A DNA stretch of 64,000 bases, from NCBI GenBank assembly GCA_036388555.1, contig DASVRP010000008.1:117283-181282 (forward strand), read 5' to 3'. The notes under the pieces were generated by a model. That model had not been told where the DNA came from. It did no database searches and saw only the letters and a program-made list of their open reading frames with translations. Origin of the DNA: UBA4665 sp036388555. GTDB lineage: Bacteria; Patescibacteriota; Saccharimonadia; Saccharimonadales; UBA4665. The translations under genes were made by a program, and so were the position numbers. Of the stretch, positions 9,798 through 18,454 are shown in pieces; position 1 is the first letter of the stretch, and every line of letters starts with the position of its first letter.

Positions 9798-9911
9798 AAA
9801 AAGTCACCTCATAGTGAATGTCAGAACCCACGGCTGCCGTTATTGGCTATTGGGGCGGTACCATCTGACTTCCAAAAGAGATGACTGCTAAACGGGGTCA
9901 ATCTTTGGCGC

Positions 9912-10067
9912 TTACTTGTCGCTGTGACGGGCTCTCCCGGCGGGTTCTAGTTTCGCGGCGGTCCGCTGGCGGACGACCAAGATTTCTTCCCGCTGCTCGT
10001 GGTTGATAGCCACTTCGCTGATGCGCCGCCGGAGCGACCATCGCACGCAATACCGATAGCATAGCAT
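9912..10067 (-). CDS. possible small basic protein
   Basis: A 51-codon frame beginning MLCYRYCVRWSLRRRISEVA, rich in Arg and Glu (EQREEILVVRQRTAAKLEPAGR). It starts only six bases after the GH16 stop and fills part of an otherwise empty 275-base gap before the GNAT gene. There is no clear ribosome-binding site and I know no family for it. Residue composition is plausible for a real helical protein, but a chance frame cannot be excluded. Confidence 0.25.
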   Translation of the reverse strand: MLCYRYCVRWSLRRRISEVAINHEQREEILVVRQRTAAKLEPAGRARHSDK

Positions 10068-10072
10068 ATCAG

Positions 10073-11005
10073 CTACAGCTTCGACCAGATGGCTATCCAG
10101 TCGAGCTGCACGTTCCCGGCTACGCTGTTCGCCGGCACGGTGCCGTCCAGCGCCGTCTCGGTCTGCAACACCAGGTGCATCGGGGTATTGGGTATACGGC
10201 TGGTGCTGGTGCCGATCGTGGTTCCGTCCAGGATGAATCTCACTGACGATGGCCCCCACTCTATGATGGCGGTATGCCAGCTGGGATAGGTTGCGGATGT
10301 CGTGTAGCCGTCCTGGTCACCGCCCGAGGTGCCATTCTGGCGGTGCATGTATGCCTCGATAGTGCCGTTAAGGTTGCCTTCCGGAAAGTCTATTTCGCCG
10401 TCACGCGGCCAGGTCTCGCTATCCGGCCAGAGCAGCCAGGCTGTCTTGTAGCCAACGAGCGGATCGGCCCGGAAGCGCATGGCATAGCGGCCGTAGAGCT
10501 GTCCGTTGGGGATTCCAGGCAACTTCGGTACCGGCGCCGATACCATGTGTACGCCGTTTTCGGTATGGAGATACATATTCAGCAGCCCGTTCTGCTGACT
10601 GATGACTTTTGAGGGATAATAGGTGCCATTCCTGCTGGTATCTTTCCAGCCGTCTGGATACGCACCCCATTTGGCGCTGACAGCACCTGGAAAGCTGCCG
10701 ACCGGTACGTTCGCGGTAAAGTCGTCGGTAAATATCTGCTTCCAGCCAGGCAGATCCCCGATCGGCATCGGCTGTCCGGACGGATTGGTGACTGGCGCGG
10801 CAAACCGCACGCCTGCCCCGCCCGAAGCCTGGCTGTCAGCCTGCGACGCGGCCGGACCGCTCAATGCGCCGCGCTCCGGCTCGGCGCTGATATAGGGCGT
10901 GGCAGCTTGTGAAACGAACCGTGCCGCCAGCCCGACGATGCTGCAGCACAGTATGACCAGGATTATGGTAATGTGTTTTGATCGTATATATTTCCGGCGT
11001 TGCAT
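10073..11005 (-). CDS. secreted glycoside hydrolase family 16 (beta-glucanase-like)
   Basis: About 310 residues. A basic N-terminus and membrane helix (ITIILVILCCSIVGLAARF) lead into the shared export module (SAEPERGA...ASGGAGVRF) and a GH16 beta-jelly-roll. The GH16 catalytic signature ExDxxE is present as GEIDFPEG (nucleophile and acid/base Glu, with helper Asp). Supporting motifs are the WLLWPDSETWPRDG stretch before it and HTAIIEWGPSSVRFILDG after it. The ATG at 11005 has GGAG seven bases upstream, so the longer in-frame start at 11041 is rejected. GH16 enzymes cleave beta-1,3/1,4-glucans or galactans; the exact substrate cannot be read here. Confidence 0.9.
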   Translation of the reverse strand: MQRRKYIRSKHITIILVILCCSIVGLAARFVSQAATPYISAEPERGALSGPAASQADSQASGGAGVRFAAPVTNPSGQPMPIGDLPGWKQIFTDDFTANVPVGSFPGAVSAKWGAYPDGWKDTSRNGTYYPSKVISQQNGLLNMYLHTENGVHMVSAPVPKLPGIPNGQLYGRYAMRFRADPLVGYKTAWLLWPDSETWPRDGEIDFPEGNLNGTIEAYMHRQNGTSGGDQDGYTTSATYPSWHTAIIEWGPSSVRFILDGTTIGTSTSRIPNTPMHLVLQTETALDGTVPANSVAGNVQLDWIAIWSKL

Positions 11006-11040
11006 AGCACGTCTCCAAGCGCGGGGCGGCACCTGCATCA

Positions 11041-11310
11041 TCAGCGCCCGATAGTATATGAAGCTACCTCATCGAGCAATGGCAACTGCGCTCCCTGCCA
11101 GAGATGGAGCAGCGTGCCGTCGATAGCCATGACCATGATAGCAGGATAGCTCATGATATCGTACAGGCTTGCCAGGGCTATGCCATCGCGCTCATCGACA
11201 TTCAGGACTTCCAGCTTGGAGCCGGTGTGGCGGACCTGGTAGTCATGTATAAACGTTTCGACAGACCGGGCATGCTCTGAATGCGGGCGATATAGGATAA
11301 CCACTTTCAT
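11041..11310 (-). CDS. thioredoxin-fold protein without CXXC
   Basis: 89 residues from MKVVILYRP. The pattern beta-alpha-beta (VVILYRPHSEHARSVETFIHDY, LEVLNVDERDG) and the cis-proline strand SYPAIMVMAIDGTLLHLWQG are those of a thioredoxin or glutaredoxin fold. The position of the redox CXXC is occupied by RPHSEHAR, so no disulfide chemistry is expected at that site. It ends just before the GH16 gene (36 bases before its start) and is probably co-transcribed. A structural or binding role is more likely than oxidoreductase activity. Confidence 0.65.
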   Translation of the reverse strand: MKVVILYRPHSEHARSVETFIHDYQVRHTGSKLEVLNVDERDGIALASLYDIMSYPAIMVMAIDGTLLHLWQGAQLPLLDEVASYTIGR

Positions 11311-11374
11311 GCGCCCAGTGTAGCACAAATAACCATAACCGTACTATACGAATACACTGCTTTGGGATACTGTA

Positions 11375-12202
11375 ATGATAATGCCTGTGCCGCGACCGAT
11401 GCCGAACCTGCGATACCTCACGACAGTGCTGGCGGTCTGCCTGCTGGTAGCGTTCGCGGCAGCTGCAAAGCCTGTTCCGCACGAGCCACAAGCTCCATCG
11501 CTAACACACCTATCGGCTGCCACACTGGCGAATCCGCTGGATAGAGCACATAACCTACCGGGAGCCCTAGCCGCCCGCCAGTACAACTTGCTAAATGGCC
11601 GGGTTACGCTGCGTGACGACGGCATCTGGCAGCCCGCCCGCGGTGGTTACTGGTCGATGCAGCAGCGGTCATGCGGCCGCGGTATCATCCCGGACATGGA
11701 CTGCCTGGACACCCGGATGTTTGTCTTGCAGCACGAACCGTATCGGAACCCAGACCAGTTCCAGGTCAATGTGACAGTGTTCAAGCGCGGCAGCACTCCG
11801 GTGCGCGACTGGACGATTGCGAATATCGGACTGTACCCGACTGCCGAGCGGCTACATGACTACCACGTCGGCAGCTACCCGGCCTTCAGCTACGAAGCGC
11901 CGCTGGGCCCGGACGAGAAGCGGTTAGTCCGTACGATCGTCTGGCAGGACGTGGCCGTCGTCGTCCGGGCTACATTATTCAATCAACGCCATAATCATTA
12001 CAGTGGCACTGGCAATTACCTGCAGTACGGCGGTGAGATCGACCGGCTGACGCAGTCGATTGTCATCCGTGATGGCCGCATGCATGGCGACACGGACACC
12101 GGTACGCACATTGACGCTTATGGTAATAACAGATACAATGAAGCTACTTTAGACCACAAACCCGTGAGCCGGCCCGATTATGAAGAGTTCCACACCCATT
12201 AA
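11375..12202 (+). CDS. secreted protein of unknown function
   Basis: 275 residues with a classical signal sequence (LRYLTTVLAVCLLVAFAAAA) and a mature beta-rich domain without recognised motifs. Two cysteines in SCGRGIIPDMDC could form a disulfide. Aromatic and Asp/His-rich segments (HNHYSGTGNYLQYGG, HGDTDTGTHIDAYGNN) suggest a ligand- or metal-binding surface. A GATACT box lies immediately upstream, consistent with a nearly leaderless mRNA, and ATG at 11381 is an alternative start. Its end overlaps the following metallophosphoesterase gene by 23 bases, so the two are probably co-expressed. No family assigned. Confidence 0.7.
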   Translation: MIMPVPRPMPNLRYLTTVLAVCLLVAFAAAAKPVPHEPQAPSLTHLSAATLANPLDRAHNLPGALAARQYNLLNGRVTLRDDGIWQPARGGYWSMQQRSCGRGIIPDMDCLDTRMFVLQHEPYRNPDQFQVNVTVFKRGSTPVRDWTIANIGLYPTAERLHDYHVGSYPAFSYEAPLGPDEKRLVRTIVWQDVAVVVRATLFNQRHNHYSGTGNYLQYGGEIDRLTQSIVIRDGRMHGDTDTGTHIDAYGNNRYNEATLDHKPVSRPDYEEFHTH

Positions 12203-13289
12203 GCGACCCCTTCAGGGGAACAAGCAGCGGATCTTACTGCTGGTACTCGCCCTGTTCGTCGCTGCCGGCAGCCTGGCTCTGCTGAGCCTGCGGGCCGCCG
12301 GGCCGTTCGTAGCTGTCGAGCCGGAATCCGGCAGCCGGACGGCTCCGGCGGCCGGGATACAAGATACGACCGCCTCCGGCGGTCAAGCAGTCAGATTTGG
12401 TCCTGCCAGCAGCAGTACCAAATTCACGCTGGTCGTCATGCCCGATACCCAGTTTACCGCTCAGTCGTGGCCGGCCGATTTCATGAACATGACCGCCTGG
12501 ATACGTGACAAAGCCGCTGAGCTCAATATCGCGTATGTACTGCATGAGGGCGACGTCCAGGAAAATCCCATCCCGCCGACCTATCAATATTTCGAGAATG
12601 CCCGCCGTGCCATGAACCAGCTCGACGGCCATGTGCCGTACGTCGTCGCCATCGGCAACCATGATTTCGACGCCTGGTACACCGGTCAGAATGAAGGCAT
12701 CGCCGCCGACCGCAGGGCGACCGTGTTCAACCGCTATTTCCCCGTCTCAAAGTTCCAGAACTGGCCGACATTCGGCAGCAGCCACCCGGCCGGCACGAAC
12801 GATAATAGTTTCCATAAATTCAGAGCAGGCGGCACCGACTGGGGCATCGTCACACTCAAATTCAAGCCGACCGCCGCTGAGCTGGCCTGGGCCAACAGCA
12901 TCGTCAGTGCTAATCCGACCCGCCGCTTCATTATCCTCACCCACGAATACCTCTTCGGCAACGGCACGCGGACGCCAGCCGGTACCCAGATGTGGAATGA
13001 GCTGGTGAGCAAATATAAGAACGTCCAGTTCGTCTTCTCGGGCCACGTCTATCCGACCAGCGCCCGCCGTGTCGACGCTGGCGTCAATGGCAACCAGGTA
13101 CACCAGCTGCTCATCGATTACCAGGCATACAGCGTCCGCGAGCCCAACAGCTACATCAGGCTCATGACATTCGATACCGCCGCCCGGACGATCACCGTCA
13201 AAAGCTATTCGCCGCCGTTCAACAAATACATGACCGGCGCGGCCGATGACTTCGTGCTGACCGGTGTACCGTTTGGACCCGTGCAGTAG
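12180..13289 (+). CDS. secreted calcineurin-like metallophosphoesterase
   Basis: 369 residues. A membrane helix (RILLLVLALFVAAGSLALLSL) and the shared export module (AVEPESGS...ASGGQAVRF) precede a calcineurin-like phosphoesterase domain. The metal motifs are visible in order: VVMPDTQ (first Asp, with the DTQ variant common in this subgroup), HEGDVQ (GDxV), AIGNHDF (GNHD), ILTHEY (His) and FSGHVY (GHxH reduced to GHVY). It probably hydrolyses an extracellular phospho-substrate. It overlaps the upstream secreted gene by 23 bases and faces a convergent gene at 13315. Confidence 0.87.
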   Translation: MKSSTPIKRPLQGNKQRILLLVLALFVAAGSLALLSLRAAGPFVAVEPESGSRTAPAAGIQDTTASGGQAVRFGPASSSTKFTLVVMPDTQFTAQSWPADFMNMTAWIRDKAAELNIAYVLHEGDVQENPIPPTYQYFENARRAMNQLDGHVPYVVAIGNHDFDAWYTGQNEGIAADRRATVFNRYFPVSKFQNWPTFGSSHPAGTNDNSFHKFRAGGTDWGIVTLKFKPTAAELAWANSIVSANPTRRFIILTHEYLFGNGTRTPAGTQMWNELVSKYKNVQFVFSGHVYPTSARRVDAGVNGNQVHQLLIDYQAYSVREPNSYIRLMTFDTAARTITVKSYSPPFNKYMTGAADDFVLTGVPFGPVQ

Positions 13290-13314
13290 CGCTGCCTCGC
13301 GTCGCTCGGACGGT

Positions 13315-13794
13315 CTACTGCGTCCGGCGCAGGCGGAGCATATCCATGCCCCACTCACCCATCCGGGCCCGCTGACGGACCGTCATAAAGGGTCTCAGGA
13401 TTTCCATAATATCGTCATCGATGCGCTTACCAGTGCGGCGGCAATCCTCGACGACGAGGTGTACCAGCCTGCGGACGGCGCGGTCGATATCTGAGGCCGT
13501 GTAACTATACGGCAGCTTGCGGCCGCGCAGCATACGCTCGGTCAGGCCGATACAGTGCTGGAGTATAGTCTGGCGCTCCTGTAGCATGTGGGAGCGGATT
13601 TTAGGATAGTGGCTGAGCGTTTCGCCGGCAGTAAAGAAAGATTCCTGAGTCTCCTGTAGATTGAGCAGTTCCTCCTCGATGTGAATCTCACTGTCCAGGA
13701 TCGGATTGTGCCGCTTGGTCTTGGTGGCATCGGGGATACTGATCCTGGTCTGCCGCGCGACTGCCTTGAGCGCTAATTTATGCATTCTGAGCAC
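13315..13794 (-). CDS. cytoplasmic hypothetical protein, helical and basic
   Basis: 159 residues, starting at a GTG with AAGGAGG seven bases upstream. It has many charged helices (HIEEELLNLQETQESFFTAGETL, RRLVHLVVEDCRRTGKRIDDDIMEIL) and ends RQRARMGEWGMDMLRLRR. No signal peptide or membrane segment is seen. I do not recognise the family. It is monocistronic, between a convergent secreted phosphoesterase and the surface-protein locus. Confidence 0.6.
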   Translation of the reverse strand: MLRMHKLALKAVARQTRISIPDATKTKRHNPILDSEIHIEEELLNLQETQESFFTAGETLSHYPKIRSHMLQERQTILQHCIGLTERMLRGRKLPYSYTASDIDRAVRRLVHLVVEDCRRTGKRIDDDIMEILRPFMTVRQRARMGEWGMDMLRLRRTQ

Positions 13795-13921
13795 TATATA
13801 CCCTCCTTCTTTGCATAAGCTCCTAGTATATGAAATATCTCATATATGGTCAAGCTTAAGCACTATCGGGAATGTGGATAGTATCATTTCAATGCGTGAT
13901 TAACTCCGGTGGATATAATCG

Positions 13922-14461
13922 TTAGCGGACAACATCAAAACTATTAAAGAACCTGCGCCACTGGTCGTCGCTGAGGTCCTTATCCGGATTCGCAAATAGC
14001 AGCGTACCTTTGGTATTCAGGACTGCCGACTGTCTGCCTTTGCGGCTTTCCGGCTTTGTCAGGTAGACAGTGCCTATAGCAGTCTCAAACTTTTTATATA
14101 CTCTCATCTGCTCGACGACCTTGTCGTACACCTGTGGAATGTCTGTAAAATTTTCGGGGGTCGGCTGCTCGCTGACCGATACCCGTATGCCGTCTATAGG
14201 CGCATCAAACGACAACACTTTCAGTCCGCTGTCATATTTGATGCTGTTGGCATCTATCATCACCGTTTCCGCTGCCGGCAGAAGCAATGCCGAAGTGACC
14301 TGTTTCCTGATGGCAGCCGGTACCGGCGGATCCGGTCGCAGCAGCATGAACACGCCATAAATCAGGGAGACTGCCACTACCACTGCCAGTAGTGGTAGCA
14401 ACCGCCGGAAATCAAGCCGGAACCGCGGCGTCCGGATCAGCGGAGCCGTATTACCGGACAT
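13922..14461 (-). CDS. membrane-anchored hypothetical protein
   Basis: 179 residues with one N-terminal transmembrane helix (LLPLLAVVVAVSLIYGVFMLL) and an extracytoplasmic domain of mixed alpha/beta character (ALLLPAAETVMIDANSIKYDSGLKVLSF, YDKVVEQMRVYKKFETAIGTVYLT). Its start overlaps the 3' end of the 1.3-kb-residue surface-protein gene by 11 bases, so the two are translationally coupled and probably act at the same place on the envelope. No family is recognised. Confidence 0.65.
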   Translation of the reverse strand: MSGNTAPLIRTPRFRLDFRRLLPLLAVVVAVSLIYGVFMLLRPDPPVPAAIRKQVTSALLLPAAETVMIDANSIKYDSGLKVLSFDAPIDGIRVSVSEQPTPENFTDIPQVYDKVVEQMRVYKKFETAIGTVYLTKPESRKGRQSAVLNTKGTLLFANPDKDLSDDQWRRFFNSFDVVR

Positions 14462-17400
14462 TTATGTTCACCAGTACAGACCCGCGGCAGGTATCGGCGT
14501 TCGCGGTCACACTACACTGCGTACCAGGGGCATTACGAGATGTTTGTGACATACCAAGAAGGTTGAATGGTATATCTGTCCGTGCCGTCGTAACGAGGGC
14601 GGCACTGGCGACATAGCCTGGAGTCGTTGTCGGGATAATGTAGAGGCCGGTCGTGGCGGTCGTGGCTTTGACGTAGGCTTGGCCGCTTGTAACGACGACG
14701 GCATTGACGACCGTTGCTGATATCGTACCGCTGTAGGACACTAGCACACCCATGAACGGATCTGTAGCAGCCGCGGTCGGCACTGCACCCCCGACAGTCG
14801 TATTTGGCTTGACGGCAAAACCGATATTGGAAAGTGTGTTGATGCTGGCTGCGGCTTTGGTGGATGTGGTGAATACTCTGGTATCGTATATATTGCCTAT
14901 GCCGCCGCCTGTAGCAATCTGTTTGATGGTAGCCAGGCAGATCGACGGCCTGTCGATGGACCAGTTGGCCGGCGTCGTCATCATCGTCGTTGACGTCTCA
15001 GTCGCGCTGGCAGTCAGGAACGTCGGCTGGGCACCGGGTGCTCCGATACACAGGTTCTGGAAGGCGTTAGCAGTTGCAGTTATACCGGTCGTATAGTCGG
15101 TAGCCTGCGCCGTTACGACATGCTTACGGCCATAGGCGTACAGGGTGCATCCTGTCCATCGGACGGAGTTAACGACACTGCCCATATATACCTTGCATGG
15201 TCCGTCACTGGCGTCAGTCGCATTAACACCGGCTACGTCGCCGGACGTCGTGCCGCTATCAGGTACGACACCGAACATTATCAGTCCCAGGCCGGCCGTG
15301 CTCATGACATCCTCCCAGCCGGCATTGACGCAGGCCCGGATAGCGTTCGTCGAGGTATTGTAATACATCGCACCCTGATTGAGTGTGGTGCTGCAAGACT
15401 CAGATTCGGCGAAGTCACTGTCCGAGTCCAGCTGAAGGCCTATCATCGTCGTATCCGTTGTAACGCTGCCTACCTGAATTCTGTTATTTACTGTATCGAC
15501 GGAGAACATGTTGCTGGATGCGCTGTTCTGTATTTGGAAGGCCGATACCGAATTAGTCTTATTCTGAATGAAAACTGGCGTATTGATGGTGGCGTTGAAG
15601 CTGATAGCCCCTGCCCCGTATGCTCCGGCGACAGAGCCGGCCTCCAGCTGAACGCCATCGATATAGAACGTATGAGCCGTGGCACCCGTCTGGCGAATAG
15701 CAATATATGAGGCGCTCGTCTGTGCGGTTGCCGATGTCGTCAACATACAGATGTGACGGGTCCAGCCACCGACGATAACTGTCTGAGTGTTGATGCTCGA
15801 ACAAGCCGTCGTCGCTGTGCCATCCGGTGAGTAGACAGCTGTCATATCGGTAAAGGCAGCGCTGGCAGCGTCCAGCCGGGAGTACCATGACAGGACGTAT
15901 GGTGCCGAGCCGGCGACTGTGGCCATGGGCGACAGGGCGGCGCTGTTGTTCAGGCTGAGGCGGGCGCCGTTGTTGGCAGTAGCAGCCGTCACAATTTTCA
16001 GTGAGTAGTCGCCATTGAGCGCGGTGCTCGAATCGCGGCTGATGCTGCCACCGGTCGTGGTGTAGCTCCAACCCTGGCTATTGACCTCGAAGCCGGCATA
16101 GCCGGCAAGCAGATTTGCGTCGGTGTTGTCGACGTTGAATACGCTGGCACCTCTGGCAGAAGTAACCTGAAAGGCATTTGCCGAGTTGCTGACCGGTTGT
16201 ACCGTCAGGGGCGTCGATATCACTCCACCGAGGGCAATCTCGCCGTCTTGATACACGGTCGTGCTGTTGGCATCTGTCTCCAGGGTAAAGCCGTCAACGT
16301 AAACGGTACGGGCGACGGCATCAGTCTGCTTGACATATATGTACGGAGATCCGGATACAGTACCGGTAGTGAACGAGCAGGTATAGCGACTCCAACCGTT
16401 CTTGGATACAGTGACGGCCGTGCGGCAAGCGGTATCGGTGCTGCCATTGTCTGCCCGGCCAAATGCAAATGTAGCGAAATCCGACGTACCAGGAGTGGCC
16501 CGAGCATAGAAGCTCAGTGTGTAGGTGGTAGCAGAAGTCAGCGCCACAACTTGTTTCGCACCATCATTAGCTGCTACATTTGGCAAGCGCAGCGAGTATG
16601 ATCCGTTATGGAATTGCGTTGCGTCCTGTACCGGCGCGGCAGTGCCGCGGGCGGTCCATGTCGTACCAAGCGTCGCTTCGAAGCTTGGGTTGATCAGCAG
16701 GTTGTTGGAATTGTTACTAGCAGTATCGATACTTAAAACTTTCGTACCGGAGGCGTTCTGCACCAGGAAACCATTTGCCGAGTCGACGCGGTTTCCAAAG
16801 GTCGCAGCACCCGTCGAGGATAACGTCATTACATCCGCGCCCTGCGGATCAGTGAAGTTGAGTGCTCCGGTAGCGTTCATATACATCGCGTAGCCGTTGC
16901 TCGCATGGTAGGCAGAATTACCAAATACCAAGCCGTACGGGCTATCGTCATCTGCCTGCAGCCGCAATAGTGAGTTCCTGTCGGTTGCCGTATTATTGGT
17001 AGCGATGGTACCGTTATCTACAATGGTCAGTTTTGAGTCGGTGGCAGCACCACCAATGCCGATCCGGCTGTTGTCGGTATCGGCCACGAAGAGATTGCTG
17101 GTGCCGGCGGCGTTTTGGATCTGGAATGCCGTCGTCGAATCAGCATTATTCTTGAACACAGCCGTACCGTGCACCGTGGTTGTGATGCTGGTGGTGCCGC
17201 TGGTCTTGCCGAGCGTTATAGATGTCGCCGTCGTGCCGCCGATGCCGAGCGCGCCTGCCGCTGCGGCATCAAGCGTTGGCGACTTGAGCGCCGTGCCGAA
17301 GATACCGGTTCCGTTGACATTTATACTGCCGACATCAGCCGTGCCCGGAGTACCGCCCTGCAGCGTGACTCCGCCGCCGGCGCAGGCGCCAAACTCTAGT

Positions 17401-18344
17401 GCGGTAGCTGAGGACGTCGAGCCGCTCGATGATTTCAGGCAGGTCACACCGGTCGCCCCGGCAGCTGGCATCGACAAGGTATAGCTGCCGGTCAGCCCCA
17501 CTGAAGACAACGTTACGCTGCGGTTGTTGGCCGTACCGTCTCTAAAGACGATGCCGCCGGCGGCCGAAGTCGAGCCAAGGCTCAGCGCGCTACTGCCCTG
17601 CAGGCTTAGACTGAGGCCGGAGCCCATGGTCGCGCTGTCAGCCAGAGTTATGCCGGTGGCATTGGTACCTCCGATGCTCAGCAGGCCGGAGGTGGCCGCG
17701 TCAAGCGTATTGCCCTGTAGCGACCCCCCGCTGGTGATGTTGCCGGTGACGTTCAGCGAGCCCGTCTGGGCGCCGCTCGGGCTGAGCTGGGCCAGGGAGC
17801 TGCCATCGATACCGTCGACCGTGTCAGCATTCATGGCATAGGGGCTGGCCCCGAGCGGACGGCGTGGCGTCATGACCTCGTTGCCGTCGTAGACGGCGCA
17901 GGAAGCGCCGGAGCAGGTCGCCGTAGCTGGTGTTGGCAGTTCGATTTCGAAGTAGAGCGGCTGTGTCGTAAACATGCTCGGAGTGAGCCCGGTGACGTCA
18001 CCCAGCTGCACCGAGAAGATACCATTGGTCACCTGCACACGACTGCCGGCTTCGCGAACCTCGGTCCAGGGGTTGCTGCCGGCGGCCAGGGCGGTCCAGA
18101 GGCGGAATTTCATGTTGTACAGGCCGTCCGGCATGGTGTTGCCGGCGGTGTTGGTCAGCCGTCCCTGGAAGTTGACCTTGTAGGGAACTGTCTGGGCTGC
18201 TGACACGGTCGGTACAGACGCGCCGACCACGGCGACGACACAGGCAAACAGCCCCACCAGGATGGGGGCAACTACAGCGAACCTTACCTTGCAGCGCCGG
18301 GCTGCAAGCGGCATATATCGACGAAGCATTTTCAATGCTTGCAT
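14451..18344 (-). CDS. giant secreted tail-fibre-like surface protein
   Basis: About 1297 residues. After a signal region (VVAPILVGLFACVVAVVGA) comes the YKVNFQGRLTNTAGNTMPDG domain common at the N-terminus of very large CPR surface proteins. A long Ser/Thr/Gly-rich stretch of phage-tail-like beta repeats follows (TLDAATSGLLSIGGT and FQIQNAAGTSNLFVADTDNSRIGIG type units). Two carbohydrate-binding (CBM4/9-like) sandwich modules can be seen (NLLINPSFEATLGTTW...VYVDGFTLE and FEVNSQGWSY...FYIDGVQLE), and then a distinct C-terminal domain. ATG at 18344 is chosen because AGGTGA lies just upstream. Likely an adhesin or surface fibre; the ligand is unknown. Confidence 0.8.
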   Translation of the reverse strand: MQALKMLRRYMPLAARRCKVRFAVVAPILVGLFACVVAVVGASVPTVSAAQTVPYKVNFQGRLTNTAGNTMPDGLYNMKFRLWTALAAGSNPWTEVREAGSRVQVTNGIFSVQLGDVTGLTPSMFTTQPLYFEIELPTPATATCSGASCAVYDGNEVMTPRRPLGASPYAMNADTVDGIDGSSLAQLSPSGAQTGSLNVTGNITSGGSLQGNTLDAATSGLLSIGGTNATGITLADSATMGSGLSLSLQGSSALSLGSTSAAGGIVFRDGTANNRSVTLSSVGLTGSYTLSMPAAGATGVTCLKSSSGSTSSATALEFGACAGGGVTLQGGTPGTADVGSINVNGTGIFGTALKSPTLDAAAAGALGIGGTTATSITLGKTSGTTSITTTVHGTAVFKNNADSTTAFQIQNAAGTSNLFVADTDNSRIGIGGAATDSKLTIVDNGTIATNNTATDRNSLLRLQADDDSPYGLVFGNSAYHASNGYAMYMNATGALNFTDPQGADVMTLSSTGAATFGNRVDSANGFLVQNASGTKVLSIDTASNNSNNLLINPSFEATLGTTWTARGTAAPVQDATQFHNGSYSLRLPNVAANDGAKQVVALTSATTYTLSFYARATPGTSDFATFAFGRADNGSTDTACRTAVTVSKNGWSRYTCSFTTGTVSGSPYIYVKQTDAVARTVYVDGFTLETDANSTTVYQDGEIALGGVISTPLTVQPVSNSANAFQVTSARGASVFNVDNTDANLLAGYAGFEVNSQGWSYTTTGGSISRDSSTALNGDYSLKIVTAATANNGARLSLNNSAALSPMATVAGSAPYVLSWYSRLDAASAAFTDMTAVYSPDGTATTACSSINTQTVIVGGWTRHICMLTTSATAQTSASYIAIRQTGATAHTFYIDGVQLEAGSVAGAYGAGAISFNATINTPVFIQNKTNSVSAFQIQNSASSNMFSVDTVNNRIQVGSVTTDTTMIGLQLDSDSDFAESESCSTTLNQGAMYYNTSTNAIRACVNAGWEDVMSTAGLGLIMFGVVPDSGTTSGDVAGVNATDASDGPCKVYMGSVVNSVRWTGCTLYAYGRKHVVTAQATDYTTGITATANAFQNLCIGAPGAQPTFLTASATETSTTMMTTPANWSIDRPSICLATIKQIATGGGIGNIYDTRVFTTSTKAAASINTLSNIGFAVKPNTTVGGAVPTAAATDPFMGVLVSYSGTISATVVNAVVVTSGQAYVKATTATTGLYIIPTTTPGYVASAALVTTARTDIPFNLLGMSQTSRNAPGTQCSVTANADTCRGSVLVNINVR

Positions 18345-18399
18345 TACTTCACCTAACTTCACTTATGCACAAGTTCCATTCAGTGGAAACTTAAGCATT

Positions 18400-18405
18400 A
18401 TTATA
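18400..18405 (-). promoter_or_regulatory. -10 box of the giant surface-protein gene
   Basis: On the minus strand TATAAT lies about 55 bases before the start codon, inside an AT-rich region. A TTCACT about 18-19 bases upstream could serve as a weak -35. The leader that would follow contains a small hairpin (GTTTCC/GGAAC). This differs from the leaderless arrangement of many other genes here. Confidence 0.5.
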
Positions 18406-18454
18406 CACCAATTACGCTTATGTTAGTGAATTAAAAATGACCTGTCTGTGAATC

